Assembly (NCBI GenBank): GCA_016703535.1
Contig: JADJBV010000001.1
Coordinates: forward strand, 4,454,001-4,518,000
Direction of reading: 5' to 3'
DNA from: Deltaproteobacteria bacterium
Lineage (GTDB): Bacteria > Myxococcota > Kuafuiibacteriia > Kuafuiibacteriales > Kuafuiibacteriaceae
DNA length: 64,000 nucleotides
Part shown: piece by piece, positions 17,616-26,106 of the stretch
Numbering within the stretch: position 1 is the stretch's first letter
How the letters are laid out: each line of letters starts with the position of its first letter
Notes under the pieces: generated by a model
The model's input: only the letters and a program-made list of their open reading frames with translations
The model's database searches: none
What the model was told of the DNA's origin: nothing
Made by a program: the position numbers and the translations under genes

Positions 17616-19069
17616 GAGGCGCCGGTCTTGAAGATCACCGCCGGGACGGTGCGGAGCAAGATCTTCAGGTCGAGCCAAAGGGACCAGTCGTCGATGTAAC
17701 GCAGATCCAGCGCCATCCACTCTTCGAAGTCCACGTTGTTGCGCCCTGAGACCTGCCACAGCCCGGTCAAGCCCGGCTTCACCGAAAGGCGCCGTCGTTG
17801 CCACGGCTGGTACTGCTCCACCTCGGCCGGCAGCGGCGGCCGGGGCCCTACCAGGCTCATGTCGCCGAGCAAGATGTTGAAGACCTGGGGCAACTCGTCG
17901 ATGGAGGTCCGCCGAATGAAGTGCCCCACCTTGGTGATCCGCGGGTCTCGTTTGATCTTGAAGACGGGCCCGCTCATCTCGTTGAGGTGGGCCAAGGCGG
18001 CCTTTTTGGCCTCGGCGTCCACCACCATCGAGCGGAACTTGTACATGGTGAACTTGCGGCCGTTGCGCCCGGCTCGGATCTGCTTGAAGAAGATCGGCCC
18101 CTTCGACTCCAGGCGAATGGCGATCGCCGCGGCCAACATGATCGGGCCGGCCAGCATCAACATCACCATGCCGCCCGTCAGGTCGAGCAAACGCTTCAGG
18201 GCCAGGTTGACCTCGCCGGTGGGGGTGCGGCGCAAGCCGAGGAGCGGCAGGTCGATGCCGTGGATGTTGGCGATCTCCACCCGGGACCGCTGCGGGATCG
18301 ACGGCGGCAAGGGCAACAACACGTCGATGCCGCGTTCGTCGCAGACGTGGAGCGCGTTGGCCAAGGTGTTGTTGTCCAGGCCCGAGTTGGCGAAGAGGAC
18401 CTCATCCACCGCGGTGTTGTTCAGGTAGCGTTCCAGCTCGAGCACACTCCCGTGGCGTAGTTCTTCGGGGATCCCGGGATCAAACTCTTCGCCGGGGCCC
18501 GCCACGTAGCCGAGCAACTTCACGTTCCAGGGCGGCTGACCGTGGATCGAGCGGGCGTATTTCACCGCCAAGGCCCCAGCGCCGACCACCAACAAGCGGT
18601 GGCCATCGACGCGTTTGCTGCGCAGGAAGGCGACGGTCTCCATCACCGCCAGCCGGCCGACGATCAGCAGCACGAGGTCGGTGACCGCAAACAGGATGAC
18701 GAAAGAGCGCGCGACGAAGGTCAACTTGAGGAGGAAGAACCCGGAAAGAAACAGGGCCAAGCCGATGCCGACGGCGCGGAGGTAACGTCCCGCCATCCGC
18801 GCGTAGCTGACCCGAAAGTCCGAGGTGCCCGAGACGTAAAAGGCGAACCACCAAAACAGCAGAACGCCAAGGAGTACGACGTAGTAGAGGCTCGGCTCGT
18901 CGACCAGGGGCACCTCGATGCGCCCCATCCAGCGCGGGAGTTGACCCAGCTGAGATTCGATCGCCAGCCACTGCCTGAAAAAGAAGACGCCGATGAAGGC
19001 CGCAGCCGTGATCATCAGATCGAAGGCCACCAGGCCCTTCCGAAAGAGAATCAGTTCCCTACGATCCAT
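17612..19069 (-). CDS. Polyprenyl-phosphate sugar-1-phosphate transferase (WbaP/WcaJ type)
   Basis: The product has 485 residues with four N-terminal membrane helices (residues 12-140). A nucleotide-binding-like domain (LLVVGAGALAVKYARSI, near 160) follows, then a fifth helix and the catalytic domain from residue 280: KRLLDLTGGMVML, GPIFFKQIRAGRNGRKFTMYKFRSMVVDAE, SIDELPQVFNILLGDMSLVGPRP and KPGLTGLWQVSGRNN. These are the signature motifs of the bacterial sugar transferase family. It starts exopolysaccharide synthesis by loading a sugar phosphate onto undecaprenyl phosphate. It is divergent from the FHA/co-polymerase gene, with 287 bp between them. Confidence 0.95.
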   Translation of the reverse strand: MDRRELILFRKGLVAFDLMITAAAFIGVFFFRQWLAIESQLGQLPRWMGRIEVPLVDEPSLYYVVLLGVLLFWWFAFYVSGTSDFRVSYARMAGRYLRAVGIGLALFLSGFFLLKLTFVARSFVILFAVTDLVLLIVGRLAVMETVAFLRSKRVDGHRLLVVGAGALAVKYARSIHGQPPWNVKLLGYVAGPGEEFDPGIPEELRHGSVLELERYLNNTAVDEVLFANSGLDNNTLANALHVCDERGIDVLLPLPPSIPQRSRVEIANIHGIDLPLLGLRRTPTGEVNLALKRLLDLTGGMVMLMLAGPIMLAAAIAIRLESKGPIFFKQIRAGRNGRKFTMYKFRSMVVDAEAKKAALAHLNEMSGPVFKIKRDPRITKVGHFIRRTSIDELPQVFNILLGDMSLVGPRPPLPAEVEQYQPWQRRRLSVKPGLTGLWQVSGRNNVDFEEWMALDLRYIDDWSLWLDLKILLRTVPAVIFKTGAS

Positions 19070-19356
19070 AACCTTAGGTTCGAGCCGGCCCAGGTTCCGC
19101 TTCGGGGGTAAAAGTGCCCCTGGCGGTCAGGCTGTGACCACCCTCCTGATACGCCTCGACCGCGGATTCTTGCCCCGTCCTCGTCCACAACACCAGCCCC
19201 TAAGTGTCAGTTTCGCCTCGCCCTTTTTTCGGGTCCGCCGGGCCCCCCTGGTGGGTCTTCCTGACTCAAACGGGGAAAAACGACGCACTGCGTAGAGAAT
19301 GCCCCGCCTTACGCTTGCGTGAGAGGCTCAATGCCCCGAGTATGGGGAGCGGTTTC
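19070..19356. promoter_or_regulatory. Divergent promoter region of the polysaccharide locus
   Basis: This 287-bp gap separates the starts of the initiating sugar transferase (minus) and the FHA/co-polymerase (plus), so both promoters should be here. An inverted repeat, CTTACGC-TT-GCGTGAG at 19308-19323, with one G-T pair, lies 34 bases before the plus-strand start and could be an operator or a leader hairpin. I could not pick a confident -35/-10 or -24/-12 pair. Confidence 0.45.
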
Positions 19357-21405
19357 ATGTCACGTAAGGCCGTCATCGTGTTTTCGGGCGGCGGTGAGCC
19401 CGAAGACCGGGGTTCGGGCGTCGAAGCCCACCTCTGGGTTTGTTCGGGGCCCAACATCGGCCGGCGCTTCGCCATTGATCGCCCACGTTTGGTCATCGGC
19501 CGTTCACCCGCGGCCGAGATCCCGGTGGTCGATGAGCGGGTATCTCAGCAACACGCCCGGATCGAGCTCCGGGACGGCCGGCACCACCTCCTCGACCTGG
19601 GGTCGACCAACGGCACCTTCGTCAACAACCAGCGGATCGAAGAACACGCCCTCAAAGACGGGGACCTGGTTCAGGTTGGTGAGACAGTCTTCGAGTACCT
19701 CTCCTACGAAGAGCGCAACCTGACCATCACCGTCGGGGGCTCCGGCACCGACGAGGGCGTGCCGCCCGCCTTGAGGGCCGGCGCCCGGGAGATCCTCCAG
19801 CGCGCCCGGGACGGTGAGGTGGAGCCGGTGCTCCCCACGGACCTGGTCTCGACCCAAAGTGGACACCGCACCCAGGTCGAGTCGACCGATCCCCTCCCCT
19901 CGGGCCCGCTGCGCCGTCCGGCCCGGGGCGTCGACAACGGCGCCGCCCTGGATCCCTACGCCGCCGAACGGCGGGCCGCTTACGTTGGCAACCGACGGGA
20001 CTCCGACGAAGAAGAGGAGGAGGGCCTGGATCTGCGGGACCTGGTCCTCAAGGCCCACGCCCTCTTCGCCTTCTTTCGGCCCTATTGGCGATCGATCCTG
20101 GCTTTGGCCCTGAGCGGCGCGATCATCGGCGGCGCCACCTACGTGTTGCGTCCCCCGGCCCGGACCGCGGTGTTCGAGGTCAGCTTGGTGCCCGGGGTCT
20201 CGGACAACCCGGTCAGCCGTTTTGACCGCGGAAATTTGGCCTTCTTCAAGAGCGCCGAGGTCAACTTTCGCAGCTCGACGATGATCAGCAAGACCTTGTC
20301 CGAGCTGGGCGAACAGCCCGACAAGATCACCGCCGAACGCCTGGCCGAACTCCAGGGTCGCTTGAACTTCGCCAGCGTCGGGCCGCCGATGCCCAACACC
20401 TACCGGGGCTCCTTTTCGGCGCCGAGCGGCGAAGAGGCGGTCAAGTTCCTCGAGACCCACGTGAAGCTCTACCTGGAGAGCGAGATCGAAAAGACCCTCA
20501 AGGTGATCAAGGCCGAGGGCGACTTCTTGGCCGAGCAGCTCAACGAGACCGAAAAGGAGCTGCGCCGCACCGAGTCCGAGCTCCTGGAGTTCAAGAAGGA
20601 GAACATCGACGGCCTGCCGGAGCAGGCGCGGCAATACTACGACCTGCTCTTCGATCTGAAGCGACAGGAGTCTTCGGCGTCGATGGAGATCGTCAAGCTA
20701 CGGGCCGAGCTGCAGATGTCGAGCAATCGGCTGCGCCTCGAGCAACCTTTGGTCGAGAGCCAGGTTCGGGAGACCCAGCCCTACCAGGAGGCGTTGCTCC
20801 AGGTGAACCGGGAGTTGGCCGACGCCCGCTCTCAAGGCAAAGACAGCGAACACCCCGACGTGATCCAGCTGGAGCGGCGCAAAGAAGAGCTGGAGCGTTT
20901 GTCCAAGGAGCGCAAGAAGAGCGACGCCGACGTGGTCCGCCGCCGCAACCCCAACTACGACGCGCTCCAAAACGAGCTGCACCGCTTGGAGGTCGCCGAG
21001 CGGGTGGCCCAAAACGAGTCTGGCCGAGTGAAGAACGACATGGCCCGCATCAAGTCGATCGTCGATCGGCTCCCCGAGCTGGAGGCGACCTACTCGGAGT
21101 TGACCCGCTCCTACGACGCGACCAAGGCGCTGCACACCCGGATCTTCGAGCAGCTGAAGGCCACCCAACTGCAGCTGGAGCTGGAGAAGGCCTCAGCGGC
21201 GGCCCGCTACGACATCATCACCCCACCCAACCTGGAGTACCTGCCCCGGGACAAGGCGATCGCCAAACGTTCGGCGATGGGCTTCATGGGCGGCCTGTTT
21301 TTGGGTCTTGGTTTGGCGACCGTTCGGCGGCTCCGCCACACCTTGTTTGCGCCGCCGCCCACTGCCGCCACCAGCTCTAGAGCACTGACTCGACCGCCGC
21401 AGTGA
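19357..21405 (+). CDS. FHA domain fused to a Wzz/GumC-type polysaccharide co-polymerase
   Basis: The product has 682 residues; ATG 19357 is supported by GGGGAG nine bases upstream, and the in-frame stretch before it is not convincing. Residues 25-120 form an FHA domain (LVIGRSPAAEIPVVDERVSQQHARIEL, then LGSTNGTFVNNQRI) that binds phosphothreonine. After a charged linker, a membrane helix (ILALALSGAIIGGATYVL, near 245) leads into a periplasmic coiled coil (QLNETEKELRRTESELLEFKKEN and QNELHRLEVAERVAQNES) as in Wzz/GumC chain-length regulators. A second helix lies near residue 650. There is no tyrosine-kinase domain. It probably sets chain length and links inner and outer membrane export, with phosphorylation sensed by the FHA part. 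Its 3' end overlaps the convergent barrel gene by 29 bp. Confidence 0.88.
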   Translation: MSRKAVIVFSGGGEPEDRGSGVEAHLWVCSGPNIGRRFAIDRPRLVIGRSPAAEIPVVDERVSQQHARIELRDGRHHLLDLGSTNGTFVNNQRIEEHALKDGDLVQVGETVFEYLSYEERNLTITVGGSGTDEGVPPALRAGAREILQRARDGEVEPVLPTDLVSTQSGHRTQVESTDPLPSGPLRRPARGVDNGAALDPYAAERRAAYVGNRRDSDEEEEEGLDLRDLVLKAHALFAFFRPYWRSILALALSGAIIGGATYVLRPPARTAVFEVSLVPGVSDNPVSRFDRGNLAFFKSAEVNFRSSTMISKTLSELGEQPDKITAERLAELQGRLNFASVGPPMPNTYRGSFSAPSGEEAVKFLETHVKLYLESEIEKTLKVIKAEGDFLAEQLNETEKELRRTESELLEFKKENIDGLPEQARQYYDLLFDLKRQESSASMEIVKLRAELQMSSNRLRLEQPLVESQVRETQPYQEALLQVNRELADARSQGKDSEHPDVIQLERRKEELERLSKERKKSDADVVRRRNPNYDALQNELHRLEVAERVAQNESGRVKNDMARIKSIVDRLPELEATYSELTRSYDATKALHTRIFEQLKATQLQLELEKASAAARYDIITPPNLEYLPRDKAIAKRSAMGFMGGLFLGLGLATVRRLRHTLFAPPPTAATSSRALTRPPQ

Positions 21406-22672
21406 TCGCCAAATAGGCGACCAGGTTGATGCTGGCCAAGCGGAAGTTGGGATCGTCGAAGCGCGGCGCCAAAGCAGAAAAGCGCCCCCCAAACTCGAGC
21501 GAAAAGTTCTCATCCAGGCGCACCGCGATCGGCAAGGCGGCGCTGAGCACCGTCTGGCCAAGTAGGTTGTCGGTGATCGCGGCGGCGCCGGAGGCTTGTT
21601 CGTCGATCGGCGTGACCAGGGTGCCGTTCAGGCCAAAGGACCAATCGGGGGGCACGGTGATGCGCATCCCCACGCCGGCGTTCAGTCGGGTCTGGAACGC
21701 GCCGAGCAACGGGTTGGCGAAGCCGTCGACGCCGACGGTGATGTTGGCCTCCCCCCGGACGTTGCGGGTTTGGATGGGGCTGAAGGAAAAAGCCAAGGCG
21801 CCGATCGGCTGGACTTGAGTGCCGGTGTCCTCCGAGTTGATCACCAAGAGGCCCAGCTGTCCGCCCAAACGAGCGGTGTCAGTCAAGGCCCGCTCCAGCC
21901 CGCCCAGCAGCGAGACGTTGCGGAAGTCGAGGGCCGGCTGATTGTCCAAGGCGTCGAACTTGACCACGTCGACGTTGGCGGCGAGCCGCAAGAGATCCAC
22001 CCGAGTCAACGCCAACTCCCAGGCGGCGTTGCCGCCGATGGTCAGGCTCCGGGGCACACGCAGGCCCCCGGTTTGATCGCCGATCGAGCGGACCTCGATG
22101 ATCTGACCGCCAAAAGAGATCCGCTGGGTCGAGTCGAGGGCCCCTTCGAGCCCCACGGTCCCGAGCAGAGTCGACAGGGCGATCAAGGCGGCGCTGCCGT
22201 TGTTGGCGGACGTTGCGGAGCCGCCGCTCGATCCGGAGGTGCCCGATCCGGAGGTGCCCGATCCGGAGGTGCCGCCGACCTGGGTGGTCAGGGCGCCGTA
22301 GTCACTTTCTCCTCGTTGCCAGGAGCCGGTGGCGTTGGCGCTCCAGCTGCGGCTGAGGATGTGCCGGTAGCCCGCGTCCAAGGAGTGCAGCACCAAAAAT
22401 CGATCGGTGTTGGTGACCTGGGCCTGGGCTTCGGGGAGGTTGATGAAGCGTCGAAAGAGGCGCGGCCCATAACCCAAGGTGAGGCGCCCGTCGTCGTGTT
22501 GGAGCGCCAGACGAGCCTGGGGGAGCAGCTCGAGGTCGATGGCCTCCGAGGCCGGCGCCCCGACCGCGTAGGGGATCATGCCGCCGCGAGTTTCGGCCCG
22601 GACCGCGGCGTTGACGATGAAGTCCGGCGAACCCGCCAGCGGCAAGAGGAGGGCGAGACCAAAGAGGCTCAT
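21377..22672 (-). CDS. Outer-membrane beta-barrel of the polysaccharide export pathway
   Basis: The product has 431 residues. A short signal peptide (MSLFGLALLLPLAGSPD) is followed by many amphipathic strands and turns, with no cysteine and little helix, which fits a large barrel. It lies 13 bp behind the OPX gene on the same strand. In Myxococcus xanthus each exopolysaccharide pathway pairs an OPX protein that cannot itself cross the outer membrane with a dedicated beta-barrel (WzpX, WzpS, WzpB); position and fold suggest this is the same kind of porin. A Gly-Thr-Ser repeat (residues 133-147) lies in what would be an external loop. I could not assign it by sequence motif. Confidence 0.65.
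   Translation of the reverse strand: MSLFGLALLLPLAGSPDFIVNAAVRAETRGGMIPYAVGAPASEAIDLELLPQARLALQHDDGRLTLGYGPRLFRRFINLPEAQAQVTNTDRFLVLHSLDAGYRHILSRSWSANATGSWQRGESDYGALTTQVGGTSGSGTSGSGTSGSSGGSATSANNGSAALIALSTLLGTVGLEGALDSTQRISFGGQIIEVRSIGDQTGGLRVPRSLTIGGNAAWELALTRVDLLRLAANVDVVKFDALDNQPALDFRNVSLLGGLERALTDTARLGGQLGLLVINSEDTGTQVQPIGALAFSFSPIQTRNVRGEANITVGVDGFANPLLGAFQTRLNAGVGMRITVPPDWSFGLNGTLVTPIDEQASGAAAITDNLLGQTVLSAALPIAVRLDENFSLEFGGRFSALAPRFDDPNFRLASINLVAYLAITAAVESVL
22231..22275. repeat. 15-bp tandem repeat coding for GTSGS, three copies
   Basis: Three copies of GATCCGGAGGTGCCC (the last with one change) start at 22231, 22246 and 22261 within the barrel gene, giving a flexible Gly-Ser-Thr loop whose length could vary between strains. 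Confidence 0.85.
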
Positions 22673-22684
22673 CGCCCTCGGTCC

Positions 22685-23272
22685 CTATTCGACCACCACC
22701 ACATCCCCGTCCCGCAGCTCGAACTCCAAGCTGGGCAGGTCACCGCCGAGCAAGTAGTCGTAGCGGAAGCGGATGCGGATGGGCTTGGGCTGCCGGCGGA
22801 TCACGTAGATCCCGCTTTCGTCGGCGAAGTCGGTCAGGCCACCGCTCCTGGCCAGGGCCCCCAGGACCCCCTCCCCTTGCGGCAAAGTTAAGGTCCCGGG
22901 CGTGCGCACCTCGCCGATCACCGAAACGCTCAGGTTGTGGCCCACCGAGATGGAGATGGCCACCAAGGGATCGATCACGATGCCCTTGAGCAGCGCCGCC
23001 AAACGGGTCGAGGCCTGCTCGGGGGTCAGGCCGGCCACCGGGACCTCACCCACCAAGGGCTGCACGTAGGTGCCGTTGGTCCGGACCTCGAAGTCGCCCG
23101 AAAGTTGGGCCTGGTTCTTCACCAACACCGAGATCCGATCACCCCCCGCGATCTTCAGGACCTCGGCCTCGGTGCGGAAGTCCCGCGCCCATACATAGGG
23201 GAGCTGAGGTGCACAGCCGCTCATGGCGACCGCAAAGAGCAGCCACGAGAGACCTCGGTCGAACCCGGCCAC
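22685..23272 (-). CDS. Short OPX (Wza-like) polysaccharide export lipoprotein
   Basis: The product has 195 residues. The GTG at 23272 is chosen because GGGAGG sits nine bases upstream and because it gives a proper lipoprotein signal (LLFAVAMSGC, Cys20). The body has the polysaccharide-export (PES) domain, AGGDRISVLVKNQAQLSGDFEVRTNGTYVQPLVGEVPVAGLTPEQA, then one SLBB-like domain, SVSVIGEVRTPGTLTLPQGEGVLGALARSGG. It ends there; the C-terminal amphipathic helix by which E. coli Wza crosses the outer membrane is absent. It should therefore act in the periplasm and hand polymer to the neighbouring barrel. Divergent from the GT2 gene at 23356. Confidence 0.88.
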   Translation of the reverse strand: MAGFDRGLSWLLFAVAMSGCAPQLPYVWARDFRTEAEVLKIAGGDRISVLVKNQAQLSGDFEVRTNGTYVQPLVGEVPVAGLTPEQASTRLAALLKGIVIDPLVAISISVGHNLSVSVIGEVRTPGTLTLPQGEGVLGALARSGGLTDFADESGIYVIRRQPKPIRIRFRYDYLLGGDLPSLEFELRDGDVVVVE

Positions 23273-23355
23273 GGAGGGGTCCTCCCACAAATGTTGTCTT
23301 GGGCCAAGACGGGCCGGTTGCCCGGTCCAACACCATCGAGCCATGATGCCGCCCT

Positions 23356-24333
23356 ATGTCGGGTTTACCTAAGCCACGGATCTTGGTGGTGATCGTCAAC
23401 TACCGGACCGCCGAGCTGACCCTCGACGCCCTCGACGCGATCGCCCCCGAGGTCACGGCCCGAGGCGACACCCAAGTGGTGGTCACCGACAACCTCAGCG
23501 GTGACGGTTCGGTGGAGAAGCTACGGGATGGGATCGCGAGCCGAGGCTACGGCCCCTGGTGCGAGTTCATGCCGCTGCCCAAAAACGGCGGCTTCGCTTA
23601 CGGCAACAACCGCGGCATCCGGCCCTACTTCGAGCGCGCCGAACAGCCGGACTACGTGTGGCTGCTCAACCCGGACACGGTGGCCCGGCCCCAGGCCTTG
23701 AGCATCCTGGTGGACTACCTGGAGGCCCATCCTCAGGTGGGCATCGTTGGTTCTCGCCTGGAAGATCCAGACGGCACGCCCCAACACAGCTGCTATCGCT
23801 TCCACTCGATCGCCAGCGAGCTGGAGGAGGGCCTGCGCCTCGGGGTGGTCTCCAAGCTGTTGGTCGATCGACTGGTGGCGCCGCCCATCCCCGACCAAAC
23901 GACGATCATCGACTGGGTCGCGGGCGCCAGCATGTTGGTGCGACGCGACGTGTTCCGTCGGGTGGGCCTCCTCGACGAGGCCTACTTTATGTACTTCGAG
24001 GAGGTCGACTTCTGCCTGAGGGCCCGCCGCGCGGGTTACCTGTGCGCCTACGTCCCGGCCTCTCGGGTGGTGCACCTGGTTGGACAAGCTTCAGGCGTGA
24101 CCGATCCGACCAAAGCCACCCGGCCTCGACCCCAATATTGGTTCGACTCCCGGCGCAGCTACTTCGTGCGCAACCACGGAGTGGCCAAGGCCATCGGCGC
24201 CGATCTGGCCTTCACCGCGGGCTTCGCCACCTGGCGGGTCCGGCGGATCTTGCAGCGCAAACCGGACAACGATCCGAAGGATTTTTTGCCCAGCTTCTTC
24301 AAGAACTGGACCTTGTTTCGAGGAACCCAATGA
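23356..24333 (+). CDS. Glycosyltransferase family 2 (rhamnosyltransferase-like)
   Basis: The product has 325 residues with a GT-A fold: ILVVIVNYRTAELTLDALDAI, VVVTDNLSGDGSVEKL, KNGGFAYGNNRGI, YVWLLNPDT (the metal-binding region), then WVAGASMLVRRDVFRRVGLLDEAYFMYFEEVDFCLRARRAGY. The last motif, with its catalytic Glu-Asp, is typical of rhamnosyltransferase-like GT2 enzymes. It adds a sugar to the growing repeat unit on the cytoplasmic face. Its stop overlaps the next ATG (ATGA), so it is coupled to the acetyltransferase. Confidence 0.92.
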   Translation: MSGLPKPRILVVIVNYRTAELTLDALDAIAPEVTARGDTQVVVTDNLSGDGSVEKLRDGIASRGYGPWCEFMPLPKNGGFAYGNNRGIRPYFERAEQPDYVWLLNPDTVARPQALSILVDYLEAHPQVGIVGSRLEDPDGTPQHSCYRFHSIASELEEGLRLGVVSKLLVDRLVAPPIPDQTTIIDWVAGASMLVRRDVFRRVGLLDEAYFMYFEEVDFCLRARRAGYLCAYVPASRVVHLVGQASGVTDPTKATRPRPQYWFDSRRSYFVRNHGVAKAIGADLAFTAGFATWRVRRILQRKPDNDPKDFLPSFFKNWTLFRGTQ

Positions 24334-24863
24334 GCTTGCTGGAACTGCTCAAGGAGGACTTCGAGAGCCACGGCCGAGACTGGACCAAGCCTGGCTTTCG
24401 CGCCTTAGCGGTCTACCGATTTGGTGTGTGGCGGATGGGGATCGGCCCCCGGGCGGTGCGGGCCCCCTTCAGCATCGCCTACCGCTTCATGTTCCGACAC
24501 GTGCGCAACCACTACGGCATCGAGTTGCCCTATTCGGCCACCATCGGCCGCAAGGTGGTGTTCGAACACCAAGGTGGCATCGTGATCCACGGGGCCGCGG
24601 TGATCGGCGAGGGAAGCTGCATTCGCCAAGGCGTGACCTTGGGGAACCGCTCGGTAGACGAACCCAATGAAGCCCCGGTCTTGGGAAAAAACGTCAACGT
24701 CGGGGCCGGCGCCAAGTTGTTGGGTAAGGTCCACGTCGGCGACGGCGCGGCCATCGGCGCAAACGCGGTGGTGCTCGAAGACGTGCCGGCCGGGGCCACG
24801 GCGGTCGGCATCCCCGCCAAGATCGTCGGCGCCAAACCAAAGTTGGCGGTCCGGTCGCGTTGA
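24330..24863 (+). CDS. Serine O-acetyltransferase-like hexapeptide acetyltransferase
   Basis: The product has 177 residues. The left-handed beta-helix is visible as hexapeptide repeats from residue 65 on (IGRKVVFEHQGGIVIHGAAVIGEGSCIRQGVTLGN and later VLGKNVNVGAGAKLLGKVHVGDGAAIGANAVV). The start MSLLELLKEDFESHGRDWTKPGF matches CysE-like proteins, but it is shorter than housekeeping CysE (about 270). In polysaccharide loci such short CysE/WcaB-type enzymes O-acetylate sugars, which is the likely job here. It is translationally coupled to the GT2 and followed 30 bases later by a GT4. Confidence 0.85.
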   Translation: MSLLELLKEDFESHGRDWTKPGFRALAVYRFGVWRMGIGPRAVRAPFSIAYRFMFRHVRNHYGIELPYSATIGRKVVFEHQGGIVIHGAAVIGEGSCIRQGVTLGNRSVDEPNEAPVLGKNVNVGAGAKLLGKVHVGDGAAIGANAVVLEDVPAGATAVGIPAKIVGAKPKLAVRSR

Positions 24864-24893
24864 CATGATCTTTGCCTTGGGCAACGACGAGGT

Positions 24894-26096
24894 GTGCCAA
24901 CGGCGCCCTCGACGCTCGGGATCATCCCCAACCTGACCGCGATCCAACGCCAAAACGGCCGGGTGGTCTTGGAGCGGCGGTTCCTGAGCGGCATCGCTGA
25001 GTACCAAAAACACTGGGCGGGCCCGATCCGCGCGATCTTGGAGCCGGTTCCCGAGTCGGAGCTGGAGACCAACCTCGATCGGACCTTGGCCGGCGACAAT
25101 GTCGAGGTCGATCCCAAAGAGTTGCCCTTCGAGCTGGCGATCCACGACTTCCACGGCCCTGAGGCCCGGCGGGCGATCCAAGGTTGCGGCGTCGCCTTGG
25201 GGGGCCTTCAGTACCGGCAAGTGCACCTCTCCCAGTGGGCCAAACAAGACGGCGTGCCCTTCGTGTACGGCAGCGAATACACCTTGGAGACCCGGATCCA
25301 GATCATCCGAGCCAACGGCGGCTCACCCCTGCGGATGGCGAGGCGCATCGCTTGGGAGGTGAACCAAGAACGGCTCAACCGCCGAGCGGTGGGGATCGCT
25401 GACGGTATTCAATGTAATGGGACCCCCACCTTCGACGCCTACCGCGGGATCTCGTTGTCTCCCTTGTTGTACTTCGACTCCCGGATCAGCAAGGAACAGC
25501 TGATCACCCAAGAGGCCTTGGAGCGGCGCCTCTTTGGGCTCAAGAGCGGGCGGCCCTTGCGGCTGTGCTTTGCGGGTCGGATCAACAAGATGAAGGGCGC
25601 CGATCAGCTGGTGGACGTCGGCCGGATCTTGACCGAGATGGACCTGCCCTTTGAGCTGCACCTCTACGGCGGCGGCGTCTTGGCCGATGAGGTCCGCAAC
25701 CAGATCGCCGCCTTGGGCATCGGGCAGAAGGTGCGTTTGATGGGCCACGTGCCCTTCGCCGAGCTCTTGCCGAAGCTCCAAGCCGACTACGATCTCTACC
25801 TCTGCTGTCACCCCCAAGGTGATCCGGCCATGGCCTACCTGGAGATGATGTCCAACGGCCTGCCGATCGTCGGTTACGCCAACGAAGCCTTGGCCGGGAT
25901 CCTGAAGCGGACCTCGGTCGGGAAGGCGGTGCCGCTCTACGACAACGAGGGCCTGGCCCGGGTGATCCGGGAGTTGAACGACGAACGAGGCCCGCTGCTC
26001 GAGTGGTCCCGGACCGCCCTCGGCTTCGCCAAGGAACACACCTTCGATCAGACCTTCCGCCGACGCATCGAACACCTGGCGGCCCTCGCGACCTGA
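24894..26096 (+). CDS. Glycosyltransferase family 4-like protein (paralogue B)
   Basis: The product has 400 residues from a GTG start. It is a close paralogue of the protein at 10896-12104: both share IPNLTAIQRQNGRVVLERRFLSG-like openings, FAGRINKMKGxDQLV, GHVPFAELLPKLQ and CCHPQGDPAMAYLEM. The second copy lies inside the polysaccharide locus, behind a GT2 and an acetyltransferase, so this one most likely builds the repeat unit, while copy A may serve another glycan. The motif GIQCNGTP again uses the codons CAA TGT AAT. It is convergent with the lipoprotein gene at 26107, with 10 bp between stops. Confidence 0.87.
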   Translation: MPTAPSTLGIIPNLTAIQRQNGRVVLERRFLSGIAEYQKHWAGPIRAILEPVPESELETNLDRTLAGDNVEVDPKELPFELAIHDFHGPEARRAIQGCGVALGGLQYRQVHLSQWAKQDGVPFVYGSEYTLETRIQIIRANGGSPLRMARRIAWEVNQERLNRRAVGIADGIQCNGTPTFDAYRGISLSPLLYFDSRISKEQLITQEALERRLFGLKSGRPLRLCFAGRINKMKGADQLVDVGRILTEMDLPFELHLYGGGVLADEVRNQIAALGIGQKVRLMGHVPFAELLPKLQADYDLYLCCHPQGDPAMAYLEMMSNGLPIVGYANEALAGILKRTSVGKAVPLYDNEGLARVIRELNDERGPLLEWSRTALGFAKEHTFDQTFRRRIEHLAALAT

Positions 26097-26106
26097 GCCT
26101 CAGCGG

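Noticed and set aside
24130..24160. tRNA T-loop-like GGTTCGACTCC
   Set aside because: It lies in the GT2 reading frame, and no acceptor or anticodon arm can be folded around it. No tRNA was found anywhere in the window.
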